Source: Deltaproteobacteria bacterium
GTDB taxonomy: Bacteria > Desulfobacterota > GWC2-55-46 > DRQE01
DNA length: 18,292 bases
Assembly: GCA_016219165.1 (NCBI GenBank)
Contig: JACRCB010000098.1
Span: forward strand, 1 to 18,292
Direction of reading: 5' to 3'
The position numbers and the translations under genes were made by a program. The notes beneath the pieces were generated by a model. The model was not told the DNA's origin. It saw only the letters and a list, made by a program, of their open reading frames with translations, and did not search any database. Shown here in pieces: positions 7,297-15,162 of the stretch; positions within the stretch are counted from its first letter, which is position 1, and each line of letters opens with the position of its first letter.

Positions 7297-7825
7297 GTGT
7301 ATCGGCCTCTTTATTTTTTTCCCTCGGTATGTGCGTTATCCTGAATTCGGAAAAATCTCCTTTAATGGCAATAACCTTTTGGTAGAGCGTTTTAAGCCCC
7401 TCGCTCTTCACCCTGTATTCGCCGTTTATCTGCTTTACGATGAGTTCGGAATCGGCAAAGACATGCACGCTTTTTCCCCCCATATCCCTCGCATCGGTAA
7501 GCGCCGTTATGAGCGCCATGTACTCTGCCACGTTATTCGTGGCAACACCGAGGCTTTTTCTAATCTCCTTCACGACCCTTCCGTCCGCGCCTTTTATTAC
7601 CGCTCCGGCGCCTGCCTTCCCGGGATTTCCCCTCGACGCCCCGTCAACGTATATAATAAGCCTCTCCGTTTGCGGGAAGAGTCGGCTGAGGACGGACCTT
7701 AAAAAAACCTTTGCCTCCCCTTCTCCTATGCCGAGAACTTCGATTGTTTTTTTGATGTCGAGCGTTTTCTCTATCTCTTCGAGGAAACTTTTAAAAAGGG
7801 AGGCGTCTTTCCCGGCTGCAGGCAT
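7268..7825 (-). CDS. ribonuclease HI family protein with N-terminal helical extension
   Basis: The protein is expected to cleave the RNA strand of RNA-DNA hybrids. Its 185 residues contain a complete RNase H fold: YVDGASRGNPG (59-69, catalytic Asp61), NNVAEYMALI (97-106, catalytic Glu101), FADSELIVKQING (123-135, catalytic Asp125) and HIPREKNKEADTLANAA (165-181, His165 and Asp175). About 55 residues precede the domain, a helical region (FLEEIEKTLDIKKTIEVLG) not present in E. coli RnhA; the arrangement resembles the short RNase HI-like proteins that lack the basic protrusion. It starts 11 bases after the zinc-ribbon gene without a clear Shine-Dalgarno sequence, suggesting coupled expression, and ends about 10 bases before rnpB. 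Confidence 0.9.
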   Translation of the reverse strand: MPAAGKDASLFKSFLEEIEKTLDIKKTIEVLGIGEGEAKVFLRSVLSRLFPQTERLIIYVDGASRGNPGKAGAGAVIKGADGRVVKEIRKSLGVATNNVAEYMALITALTDARDMGGKSVHVFADSELIVKQINGEYRVKSEGLKTLYQKVIAIKGDFSEFRITHIPREKNKEADTLANAAIDGV

Positions 7826-7836
7826 GGTTTACACGT

Positions 7837-8583
7837 TTAATCCTTGACCGTGGAGGCGGAGGCTAAAGCAGGGGATGTGTCCTCGAAGTAAAGTATCCTG
7901 TGGCAGTGCGGGCAGGTTATTATCTCTTTAGAACCTTTCCTGAGTTGTATGAATACCTGCGGAGGTATCTGGATATAACAGCCGAGGCAGGTCTCGTTTT
8001 TTACGTTTGCCACCCCGACCCCGCCCCTGCGGGTCTTTATCGTTTCATATCTCTTTAAGAGCCGCGGGTCGAGGGCCTTTGAGATGGCCTCTCTCTTATT
8101 CTCCTCCTCCTTGCGGGCGGACTCCCACCCGGTTTTCCTCTTTTCAAATTCTTCCCCCATGAGACTGCGTCTTTCCTCTTTTTCGGCGAGTGTCTTTTCC
8201 TTTTCCTCGATATCGTTGCCTATTCCTTCGCATTTTTCGGCGATGGCATTAATCTCGATATCGAGGAGTTTGGACGCCTTCTGGGCATTGGATACCTCTT
8301 TCGTGAGCGCCGCGAATTGCTTTTCGGTCTTCAACTCGTTTGCCCTTTTCTGGTCTTTTTCTATCTTCTCCCTGTTCTCCCTTAACTTCTCCTCCCTGTC
8401 CTTTTTCCCCAGCCTGAGTACTTCGAGTTCCTTTCTGCGGGCCTCTATCTCTTCTCTAATCTTATTGCTCCCGGCCTCCATGCCGTCGAGGTCTTTTTTG
8501 TGTCGAAGTTTCTCTTTCTCAAGCCTCTCTATCTCTATATCTATATTTTGAATCTCGCAGAGAAGTTTAATGGAATCCGGCAA
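7837..8583 (-). CDS. coiled-coil C4-type zinc-ribbon protein (DUF164/COG1579 family)
   Basis: The 248-residue protein has a long, highly charged coiled coil (about 10-170) followed by a C-terminal zinc ribbon with CLGC (199-202) and CPHC (224-227), the layout of the COG1579 family. The family is often annotated as a nucleic-acid-binding protein, but its role here is unknown. Start is TTG at 8583, supported by GGAGG at 8594-8590, 6 bases upstream. It follows the tRNA gene with no terminator between them and precedes the RNase H gene by 11 bases, so tRNA, zinc ribbon and RNase H probably share one transcript. Confidence 0.9.
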   Translation of the reverse strand: MPDSIKLLCEIQNIDIEIERLEKEKLRHKKDLDGMEAGSNKIREEIEARRKELEVLRLGKKDREEKLRENREKIEKDQKRANELKTEKQFAALTKEVSNAQKASKLLDIEINAIAEKCEGIGNDIEEKEKTLAEKEERRSLMGEEFEKRKTGWESARKEEENKREAISKALDPRLLKRYETIKTRRGGVGVANVKNETCLGCYIQIPPQVFIQLRKGSKEIITCPHCHRILYFEDTSPALASASTVKD

Positions 8584-8610
8584 AACACGCCTCCATAAAA
8601 ATTTTTAAGA

Positions 8611-8686
8611 TGGTGGGCCCACTTGGACTCGAACCAAGGACCGACCGGTTATGAGCCGGTGGCTCTTCCAACTGAGCTATGGGCCC
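8611..8686 (-). tRNA. tRNA with CAU anticodon (tRNA-Ile2 or elongator tRNA-Met)
   Basis: A 76-nt cloverleaf folds cleanly: acceptor GGGCCCA paired with TGGGCCC, D arm GCTC/GAGC, anticodon stem ACCGG/CCGGT around loop CTCATAA, T arm CTTGG/CCAAG with loop TTCGAGT, and an encoded 3' CCA after discriminator A. The anticodon is CAU. The CTCATAA loop fits the isoleucine tRNA whose C34 is modified to lysidine, but elongator methionine tRNAs can have the same loop, so identity is not settled. The acceptor's first pair G-C argues against an initiator tRNA. Confidence 0.95.
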
Positions 8687-8719
8687 CAATGCAATAGTTC
8701 CGGAACTTCAGATTCAGAC

Positions 8720-8748
8720 ATTTTAAAAAATACAGCCTCCCTTGTCAA
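8720..8748 (-). promoter_or_regulatory. promoter of the tRNA-zinc ribbon-RNase H unit
   Basis: On the minus strand a perfect TTGACA (8748-8743), a 17-base spacer and TAAAAT (8725-8720, five of six) lie about 27 bases upstream of the mature tRNA 5' end once the start near 8713 is allowed for. This is a near-consensus sigma70-type promoter, as expected for a stable RNA. Confidence 0.8.
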
Positions 8749-8861
8749 GCAAATCGAAACATGAGGAAAACTTTGCCAAAATAATGTCCGGCTCAAAGGG
8801 TATAAAAAGAGCGCCTCCTTCCACTTGACCTTCTTTATCTCTTCATGTAGCCTTTAAAGGA

Positions 8862-9311
8862 ATGGAACGGGTAAGTTACGAAATAGAGGTCCGCGCGCCC
8901 ATCGAACCGGTCTTTGACCTTATCTCGAGGGTTGAGGATTTTTCGATGTATTCGCATCTCATAAAAGAGATAAAGAAGGTGGGGGAGAAAAGATACAGGT
9001 GGGAGGTGAAGGCCTTCGGCATCCCGCTTTGGTGGGAGGCGGAGGTGGTGGAATATGAAAGGCCGCGGAGGTTTGCATGGCGCTCAATAAGCGGCGTTTA
9101 TAACACCGGCAGTTATACGCTCGAACCGTCGGGAGATGGCACACGTGTAATATTCGAGATGTATTACACCATTCCGATAAAGTTCCTCGGAGGAATCGCC
9201 AGACATCTCTTGTCGCGCATGATATTGGCTGTATATACGGAAGTCCTCGGGAACATAAAGAAAAAAATTGAAGGCGGCGGGGGGATGTCCCCGGGACTTA
9301 GAAAAATCTAA
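8862..9311 (+). CDS. SRPBCC (START-like / polyketide cyclase) family protein
   Basis: The 149-residue protein looks like a single SRPBCC domain, a helix-grip fold with a hydrophobic pocket. Indicators are the N-terminal SYEIEVRAPIEPVFDLISRVEDFSMY, the central EVVEYERPRRFAWRS and the GSYTLEPSGDGTRVIFEM strand pair, ending in a long amphipathic helix (about 115-140). Such proteins bind lipids, quinones or other hydrophobic ligands; the ligand here cannot be predicted. The AAAGGA in front of the ATG is too close to be a good ribosome binding site. It stands alone on the plus strand between two minus-strand blocks. A TATAAA at 8801-8806 is a possible -10 without a convincing -35. Confidence 0.85.
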   Translation: MERVSYEIEVRAPIEPVFDLISRVEDFSMYSHLIKEIKKVGEKRYRWEVKAFGIPLWWEAEVVEYERPRRFAWRSISGVYNTGSYTLEPSGDGTRVIFEMYYTIPIKFLGGIARHLLSRMILAVYTEVLGNIKKKIEGGGGMSPGLRKI

Positions 9312-9431
9312 AGGACCGGACATTACCTGCCGGAAAGCGGCGGGCCGGAGTCCTTGGTTCCATAACCTGGGGGATAATCCTATCGATGATACTATATGTG
9401 TGGCCCTTCCGGGGTTATGGTAGCAACACCC
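9312..9431. other. convergent intergenic spacer
   Basis: This spacer lies between the stop codons of the SRPBCC gene and the 907-residue gene. It contains imperfect inverted repeats (AAGGAC...GTCCTT at 9311-9354 and CCATAACC...GGTTATGG around 9360-9421), but no T-tract follows either, so I do not call a terminator. No gene is seen. Confidence 0.5.
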
Positions 9432-12155
9432 CTACCCCTTCTTTTTCTTCGCCTCCTCGAGCCATCCCTTCAGGTGGTATGTATCGAGCGCCTTAAAGAA
9501 CTCCCCTTCGCCGTTGACCATCTCCCAGACAACGGTCGGTTGTGCCGCCTCAAACCCCTTGAACGTAACCTCCCCGCTCCTTACAAAGGCCTCCACGGAA
9601 TACGTCTCCCCCTTGGTCTCATGGGCGAACCAGAAATCAAGTTTTTCCGATGGGAGAAAGAAGTTCTCCTGTATGTATTTATCAAGCACGGAAAGACCAA
9701 CCTCCTTATGGAAAAAGAACTTAGTCCCCTTTGCCTCCCCCATATACGCCTTTAACGCCTCTTCGCTCATGGCCTGTCCCTTGTTATAGATGTCCGTGTG
9801 CGACTCTACTATCCTAAGGGAAGAGAAGGGCTCCCCTTTTGAGAGCCTCTGAAAATCCCTGTAGCATTCCCTGGCAATCCATGCCGCCATGGCCTTGGCG
9901 CCCTCTCTATCTTCCTGCGCAACAAGGGCGGAGATGGCGTTGTCGAACTCGTATGGGACGCGGATGATGAAGTTTTTGTCTATGTAGACGTCAAAGGGGT
10001 ATCTCAAGCGGGTATTATTCCTCCTGAGCCTCTCTTTTGCGAGAAGCATCTCAAGCCTTGCCTTTATCCTCGTATTCCTGAAGGTGCCTCTTGAGGCCTC
10101 GTTTATCTTCTCGCCTATCGCAACCCTTGTGGGGCTGGAGACCCCTTCCCTCCCTTCTATAAGAATAACCTCGGCCTTTGTCCCGGAAGATATGAAGAGC
10201 CCGGCCTCCAACTCCCTTGTTATCGCCGCCTCGAGTTCGTCGCGGCAGACATTCTCAAGCCTCTGCTCCTCTTCGGCGAGGGTTACCACAGCAGCCCGGG
10301 CCTTTTCGTCCCCCCTCTTGAGTTCGTCTTCCAGTCCTTTTCTTTTCCTTGAGAAATCCTCTCTTTTTTCCATGAACCTCTTATTTATACATTCAAGCAG
10401 GAGTTCGTCTTTCACCGGAGGAAGCCTCCTTAAGAGCGCTTCCCTGCTCCGCCTTATTATCCTCTGTATGTCCCTGGCAAGGGAGATAAGCCTCCCCACA
10501 CTGCCTGAAAATACGGCCGCATCCCCCGGAAGGCTGTTGAGCCTTACCCCCCCTTCTCTTTCCAAGAGCCCGGTCCCCGAGGCGTAACGGCCCGCGGCAT
10601 CGAGTATGGGGTCATAGAAATTCTCCTTCATGAACTCGGCCATGGCTATCTCTTTCACCTTGAGGGTCCTGCGGGAGAAGTCCTTCATGTCTATGAAGAG
10701 TTGTCCCTCCTGTTCGACCTCGAGGGGGGAGAGGATGGGCCTTGCGTCGGTGGAAAAACGGTAGAGCCTCCCCCTTCTGTATTCCGAGAGGAGCATGCCG
10801 CTGTCGTACCCAAGTCTTCTGTCCACGAGGTGTAATCTCATCGGGGATGTGAACCTCTCCACCTCGAGGTCGAACCAGCAGGAAAAAAACCCGTCAAAAA
10901 CCCCTCTGAAGACAAGAGCGGCTTCTTCCTTTTTCTTCTTAAACCAACCCGGCTTGCGGCAGAAGGCGGAAAGAAAGCCCTCTATCGCCTCTAACGCCTC
11001 CACCCTCTTTGCATCCTTTGAGAAATTCTCTTTGATGCCGTCGAGGGCCCCCCTTAATTTCTCTATCATCTTCTCATCCCCGAAAAGACTCCTGATGAAT
11101 AGGTCTTCCTGATAAACGTCATAGAGGAGCCTGTGGCCGCCGAGCCCGGCGACGTCGAAGTCCATGAGGTAACCCATGATAAGCCTTCTGAACTCCGATA
11201 TATCATGCTGGAGTTTTACCGCCTCCATAATCTCCTTACGGCCCCTTACCTTATCTTCAAGAACTGACAAGAGTTCCCCGCTTCCTACGGTTACCTCGGT
11301 CATGGCGGGCATATACGGACTAACCGCGTCAAAGAGTTCCCTGCCGACGGCGTAAGGATTCAACGACGTTGAAAGAAGGTTTGATGGAATGGAGAGGAAG
11401 GAACTCGGCGTGAGGGTTGACTTGATAAGAACCTCTGCTGCGGGGTTGTAATACTGAGCGGCGCTTTTCTTTAACCTTTCAAAGAGCGCCCACAAAGACC
11501 TCCGAAGGGTGGTGTAGAGGAGAGACCCCCCGACCATATCCAGTTTCTCGTATGACAGTCCCCTTATCCTGAATCTTTTAAGGCCCTCTTTTTTCTTCCT
11601 TACGGAGTTTACGACCGAAAGGAGCGCGATGTAAGACGTCCTCTCGCCGATTGCGCTTGCCGCCTCGTCCTTCAGGGCCTTCTCCATCAAGTCGGACGCC
11701 CACCGGGCGAAATTCCTGCCGTGGCCCTCCGGGCCGAGCCAGTTTGCGAGTATCGCGCCGTCTATAAAAGGGGCCGTAAGGAGCGCCTCACGAGCGATAT
11801 CTCTTTCCATCGAACCGGCAAGAAGGATGTCGGTTTTAAATGTCTTTTCCTTCAGAGGCCGCGCTATGGCCGTATCAATGCCGGCGGGGACATCTCCCGC
11901 GCCTTCCTTTACGTATTCCTCGAAACGCCGCTTAAGGAGAAGGGCGAGGGAAAAGACCGCCCCCTCGATTATCGTTTCGTCCTCTGCGCCGAGGTGGTAA
12001 GGTATCTTGAGTTCGGCGAGGGTCTCCCCGTACCTGAATCTTACCTTCGAGGGCTCGAGTGTCCAATATCTGCCCCCTCCGACTCCTTCCCCCTCCTTTG
12101 TAAGCAGGTCAAAGAGGGCGAGTCTCTCTTTGTGGTAGGCCTCTATCATCTCCAC
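9432..12155 (-). CDS. large conserved-looking protein of unknown function (907 aa)
   Basis: I do not recognise this protein. It has 907 residues, no signal peptide and no clear membrane helix, so it is probably cytoplasmic. It is mostly helical and charged. A segment at about 585-650 (ECINKRFMEKRED to RDELEAAITRE) is a likely coiled coil, and a basic stretch KKKKEEA lies near 406-412. Residues 656-735 (EVILIEGRE, LRYPFDVYIDKNFIIRVPYEF) look like a beta-rich module, and the C-terminal 100 residues form a compact-looking region with many aromatics. No nucleotide-binding loop or catalytic motif is evident. Start is GTG at 12155; an ATG two codons later (12149) is equally possible, and no good ribosome binding site is seen. 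Codon use matches the neighbours. It is divergent from the DHH-CBS-nucleotidyltransferase gene. Confidence 0.9.
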   Translation of the reverse strand: MEMIEAYHKERLALFDLLTKEGEGVGGGRYWTLEPSKVRFRYGETLAELKIPYHLGAEDETIIEGAVFSLALLLKRRFEEYVKEGAGDVPAGIDTAIARPLKEKTFKTDILLAGSMERDIAREALLTAPFIDGAILANWLGPEGHGRNFARWASDLMEKALKDEAASAIGERTSYIALLSVVNSVRKKKEGLKRFRIRGLSYEKLDMVGGSLLYTTLRRSLWALFERLKKSAAQYYNPAAEVLIKSTLTPSSFLSIPSNLLSTSLNPYAVGRELFDAVSPYMPAMTEVTVGSGELLSVLEDKVRGRKEIMEAVKLQHDISEFRRLIMGYLMDFDVAGLGGHRLLYDVYQEDLFIRSLFGDEKMIEKLRGALDGIKENFSKDAKRVEALEAIEGFLSAFCRKPGWFKKKKEEAALVFRGVFDGFFSCWFDLEVERFTSPMRLHLVDRRLGYDSGMLLSEYRRGRLYRFSTDARPILSPLEVEQEGQLFIDMKDFSRRTLKVKEIAMAEFMKENFYDPILDAAGRYASGTGLLEREGGVRLNSLPGDAAVFSGSVGRLISLARDIQRIIRRSREALLRRLPPVKDELLLECINKRFMEKREDFSRKRKGLEDELKRGDEKARAAVVTLAEEEQRLENVCRDELEAAITRELEAGLFISSGTKAEVILIEGREGVSSPTRVAIGEKINEASRGTFRNTRIKARLEMLLAKERLRRNNTRLRYPFDVYIDKNFIIRVPYEFDNAISALVAQEDREGAKAMAAWIARECYRDFQRLSKGEPFSSLRIVESHTDIYNKGQAMSEEALKAYMGEAKGTKFFFHKEVGLSVLDKYIQENFFLPSEKLDFWFAHETKGETYSVEAFVRSGEVTFKGFEAAQPTVVWEMVNGEGEFFKALDTYHLKGWLEEAKKKKG

Positions 12156-12164
12156 TCAAGAAGA

Positions 12165-12170
12165 TATAAT
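12165..12170 (+). promoter_or_regulatory. possible -10 element for the DHH-CBS-nucleotidyltransferase gene
   Basis: A perfect TATAAT lies in the short AT-rich divergent spacer. The hexamer 17 bases upstream is poor (TCTATC), so the call is weak. Transcription would begin near 12177 and give a leader of about 82 bases. Confidence 0.35.
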
Positions 12171-12258
12171 AATTATGCGACTAAATCAAGAAGAGGAGGT
12201 TTACGGGTTGTGGCGGAGACTTTGATTTAAGTCTTTGAAATATGCTACCATCAGCCCC

Positions 12259-14865
12259 ATGGAGGTCATCACAACACATACGAACGCGGACTTCGACACC
12301 CTCGCATCGATGGTTGCCGCAAAAAAACTCTATCCCGGGGCGCATCTGGTGTTTCCGGGCTCCCTTGAGAAGGGATTGAGCTCGGCGCTCGAGGTCCTTA
12401 AACTCCCGTACACGTTCGAACGCGCGAAGGACATTGACCTTACGGGGATAACGAGACTCATACTCGTTGACATAAGACATCCGGCGAGGCTCGGACGATT
12501 TTCGGAAATAATCTCAAGGAAAGGCCTCGACATACACATCTACGACCACCATCCCTTTCAGGAAGGCGACATAGAGGGGACGTTGGAGGTAGTGGAACCC
12601 TACGGCTCTACAACCACCATACTCACCCTCATCTTGAAGGAAAAGGGCATAGGACTCTCCAAAGAGGAGGCGACCATCCTCATGTCCGGTATTTACGAAG
12701 ACACCGGCTCGCTCAGTTTTCCCTCCACAAAAAAGGAGGACTTTGAGGCCGCGGCATTCCTGCTTTCGCAGGGGGCGAACTTGAGGACCGTAACTGACCT
12801 CCTTAAAAAAGAACTCACCCCGGCAGAGGTCTTTGCCCTTAACGAACTCATGCGCTCCGAGGTGACGTACACGATGGACGGCGTTGACATCACAATCGCC
12901 GCAATAACCCTCGAGGGCTACGAGGACGACGTCGCGGGGCTTGCCCACAGGCTTGTGGCTATGGAAAGGATGCGCTGCCTGATACTCCTTGCCGAGATGG
13001 ACAACAGGGTCCATGCCGTCATAAGGAGCGCCGTCGCCGAGGTCGACGCCGGGGAGGTGGCGCGGCTTTTGGGAGGCGGGGGGCACCCGCAGGCCGCATC
13101 CGCGACATTGAAGGGGATGACGCTTATACAGGCAAGGGAGAAGGTAATCGGAATCCTTCAAGAAAAGGCCGCACCGACGAGGGCCGCGGGCGACATAATG
13201 TCCGCCCCCGCGATAACCGTACCGTCAGGAGCAACACTCGCGGAGGCCGGAGGGCTCATGCGCCGCTACAATATAAACGCGGCGCCAGTGGTAAAAGACA
13301 ATGCCCTCATCGGGGTAATCACAAAGACCGTGGTAGACAGGGCGGCGTACCACGGGCTCGGAGGAGAAAACGTAAGCGAGTATATGACAACCGATGCGCA
13401 ATGGGTGACGGCTGCGACCCCGCTTTGGGAGATACGGAGAAAGGTAATTGCAAGGGGCCAGAGAATCCTCCCGGTCATCAAAGACGGGTTTGTAGCGGGG
13501 GTTATAACGAGGACCGACCTCTTGAAACTCCTTCAGGAAGAATTGCTGGAAAGACCTTCGCAGGGGAAGAGAAAAAAATCCATAAGGCCTCTTATGAAAG
13601 AGAGGCTTCCCGTGTGGGCCTATGAGCTGCTTAAGGACGCCGGGTGGACGGCCGGGAGGCTCGGCTATCAGGCCTACGCCGTCGGGGGTTTCGTAAGGGA
13701 CCTTATTCTCAAACGCGAAAACCTCGATATGGACATAGTCATAGAGGGAGACGGCATAGTATTCGCAAAAGAGTTCGCAAAGGAACACGGCCTTGAGGTA
13801 AAAGGCTTTGAGAGGTTCAAGACCGCCGTCATAAAATTCCCGGACGGAAGGAAACTCGATGTGGCGACCGCAAGGCTTGAGTACTACGAAAGGCCGGGGG
13901 CGCTGCCCACCGTCGAGATGTCTTCCCTCAAACTCGACCTTTACAGGCGGGATTTCACCATCAATACCCTCGCGGTCTCCCTCAACCCCGAGAGGTTCGG
14001 GGAACTGATTGACTTTTTCGGGGGCCAGAACGACATAAGGGAAAAAACCGTAAGGGTCCTCCATAACCTGAGTTTTGTGGAGGACCCCACGAGGGCGTTC
14101 CGGGCAATCAGGTTTTCCGAGAGGTTCGGCTTTAATATCGCCGGACACACCCTTAACCTCATAAAGAACGCCTCAAGGCTTTCTCTCTTGAAAGAGGTGT
14201 CCGGGGCGAGGACGCTGGATGAACTGAGAAACATCCTCGAAGACGAAAAGGCCGCTTGCGCCGTCGAAAGACTCTCTGAACTGGGGATGCTTTCCTTCAT
14301 CCATAAAAAGATAAAGTGGGACAAGAAGGCCTCCCGGCTCTTTGAAAGAACGAAGGAGACCCTCCACTGGCACCGCCTTCTCTATACCGGCGAGGGGGTG
14401 GAGGAGTGGCTTGTGCTTTTTCTTGCGCTCACGGACGGACTCGCACAGGCGGAACTTGAGGAACTTTCCAAAAGGCTCGACCTTTCGGGAAAAAAAAGAC
14501 AGGACGTGGTCGTATCGAAAGACGACGGGCTTAAGGCGTTTAATGCCATAAACTCGGGAAGGGTCAAGCGCGGAAGTAATATCTACGAGGTCTTGAACAA
14601 ACTGCCGCTGCCCCTTCTTCTCTATCTTATGGCAAGGGCGGAGAAAGAAAATACAAGGAAGATAATGTCGTCCTACATATCCAAACTCAGGCGGACGGAG
14701 ACCCTGCTTAAAGGAGAGGACCTTAAAGGGATGGGGGTTTTGGAGGGTTTGAGGATAGGGGAGCTGCTCGCCGCACTCCTTAAAAAAAGACTCGACGGAG
14801 AGATTACCACACGGGAGGAAGAAGAGGAGTTTGTAAGGGGGTGTCTGGCCAAAAAAAACCTCTAA
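12259..14865 (+). CDS. DHH phosphoesterase - CBS pair - class II tRNA nucleotidyltransferase/poly(A) polymerase fusion
   Basis: The 868-residue protein joins three modules. The N-terminal DHH/DHHA1 phosphoesterase (about 1-300) has HTNADFD (7-13), DHH (96-98) and GGGGHPQAA (272-280). Two CBS domains follow (about 307-430), likely sensing adenine nucleotides. The C-terminal class II nucleotidyltransferase has YAVGGFVRDL (473-482), the metal-binding DMD (490-492), RRDFTINTLA (563-572) and EDPTRAFRAIRFSERFG (608-624). Homologues of this architecture add A, CC or CCA to tRNA 3' ends; which one applies is not visible. Since the tRNA in this window encodes CCA, repair is plausible. I start at ATG 12259 because it leads directly into the conserved VITTHTNADFD; a TTG at 12235 would add 8 residues. 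Neither has a clear ribosome binding site. Confidence 0.93.
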   Translation: MEVITTHTNADFDTLASMVAAKKLYPGAHLVFPGSLEKGLSSALEVLKLPYTFERAKDIDLTGITRLILVDIRHPARLGRFSEIISRKGLDIHIYDHHPFQEGDIEGTLEVVEPYGSTTTILTLILKEKGIGLSKEEATILMSGIYEDTGSLSFPSTKKEDFEAAAFLLSQGANLRTVTDLLKKELTPAEVFALNELMRSEVTYTMDGVDITIAAITLEGYEDDVAGLAHRLVAMERMRCLILLAEMDNRVHAVIRSAVAEVDAGEVARLLGGGGHPQAASATLKGMTLIQAREKVIGILQEKAAPTRAAGDIMSAPAITVPSGATLAEAGGLMRRYNINAAPVVKDNALIGVITKTVVDRAAYHGLGGENVSEYMTTDAQWVTAATPLWEIRRKVIARGQRILPVIKDGFVAGVITRTDLLKLLQEELLERPSQGKRKKSIRPLMKERLPVWAYELLKDAGWTAGRLGYQAYAVGGFVRDLILKRENLDMDIVIEGDGIVFAKEFAKEHGLEVKGFERFKTAVIKFPDGRKLDVATARLEYYERPGALPTVEMSSLKLDLYRRDFTINTLAVSLNPERFGELIDFFGGQNDIREKTVRVLHNLSFVEDPTRAFRAIRFSERFGFNIAGHTLNLIKNASRLSLLKEVSGARTLDELRNILEDEKAACAVERLSELGMLSFIHKKIKWDKKASRLFERTKETLHWHRLLYTGEGVEEWLVLFLALTDGLAQAELEELSKRLDLSGKKRQDVVVSKDDGLKAFNAINSGRVKRGSNIYEVLNKLPLPLLLYLMARAEKENTRKIMSSYISKLRRTETLLKGEDLKGMGVLEGLRIGELLAALLKKRLDGEITTREEEEEFVRGCLAKKNL

Positions 14866-14911
14866 TCCGGCCAATGAGAAAAGGGAAGGCCGAAAGGCGC
14901 CTGAACGCAGA

Positions 14912-15123
14912 AAAATTTAAGGGACCTCTGAAAAAGTATCTTGAGAGAACCTTTTTATAAAAAGGTTCTCTCAAACTCTCTCCAAAAATTTTCAGTTCTG
15001 GTGGGCACAGCCCACTCTAAAAGTCTTTGGAGGGGGTTTGGGGGAAACTTCGGGCACACACCCGCAAGGGTGGGTCGGAAAGGTTCCCCCAAAAATGCTT
15101 TTTTCAGAGGTCCCTTAAATTTT
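14912..15123. mobile_element. 212-bp MITE-like element with 24-bp terminal inverted repeats and internal hairpins
   Basis: The ends are inverted repeats: left AAAATTTAA followed by GGGACCTCTGAAAAA (14912-14935), and the complement on the right (15100-15123). Inside are a perfect 34-bp palindrome (14941-14974), a 7-bp stem CTCCAAA/TTTGGAG (14980-15032) enclosing GTGGGC-ACA-GCCCAC (15001-15015), and a 10-bp stem TTTGGGGGAA/TTCCCCCAAA (15037-15093) enclosing CACCC-GCAA-GGGTG with a GNRA loop (15059-15072). There is no transposase. It fills most of the convergent gap between the nucleotidyltransferase and cupredoxin genes. The core GGGACCTCTGAAAAA recalls IS5-type ends, but this is only a resemblance. 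TTAA abuts both ends but is palindromic, so target duplication cannot be proven. Confidence 0.75.
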
Positions 15124-15127
15124 ACAA

Positions 15128-15144
15128 CCGGGCCTGCGGCCCGG
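15128..15144 (-). terminator. GC-rich hairpin downstream of the cupredoxin gene
   Basis: CCGGGCC-TGC-GGCCCGG forms a perfect 7-bp stem 19 bases after the cupredoxin stop. On the minus strand it is followed by TTGTAAAATTT, which has only a weak T-tract, so it is a plausible but imperfect terminator. Confidence 0.5.
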
Positions 15145-15162
15145 GGTGGTAAGACTTCGAGT

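Noticed and set aside
13225..14148. Minus-strand reading frame (307 aa) opposite the nucleotidyltransferase
   Set aside because: The opposite strand carries all catalytic motifs of the fusion protein; this frame has a composition typical of antisense shadows.
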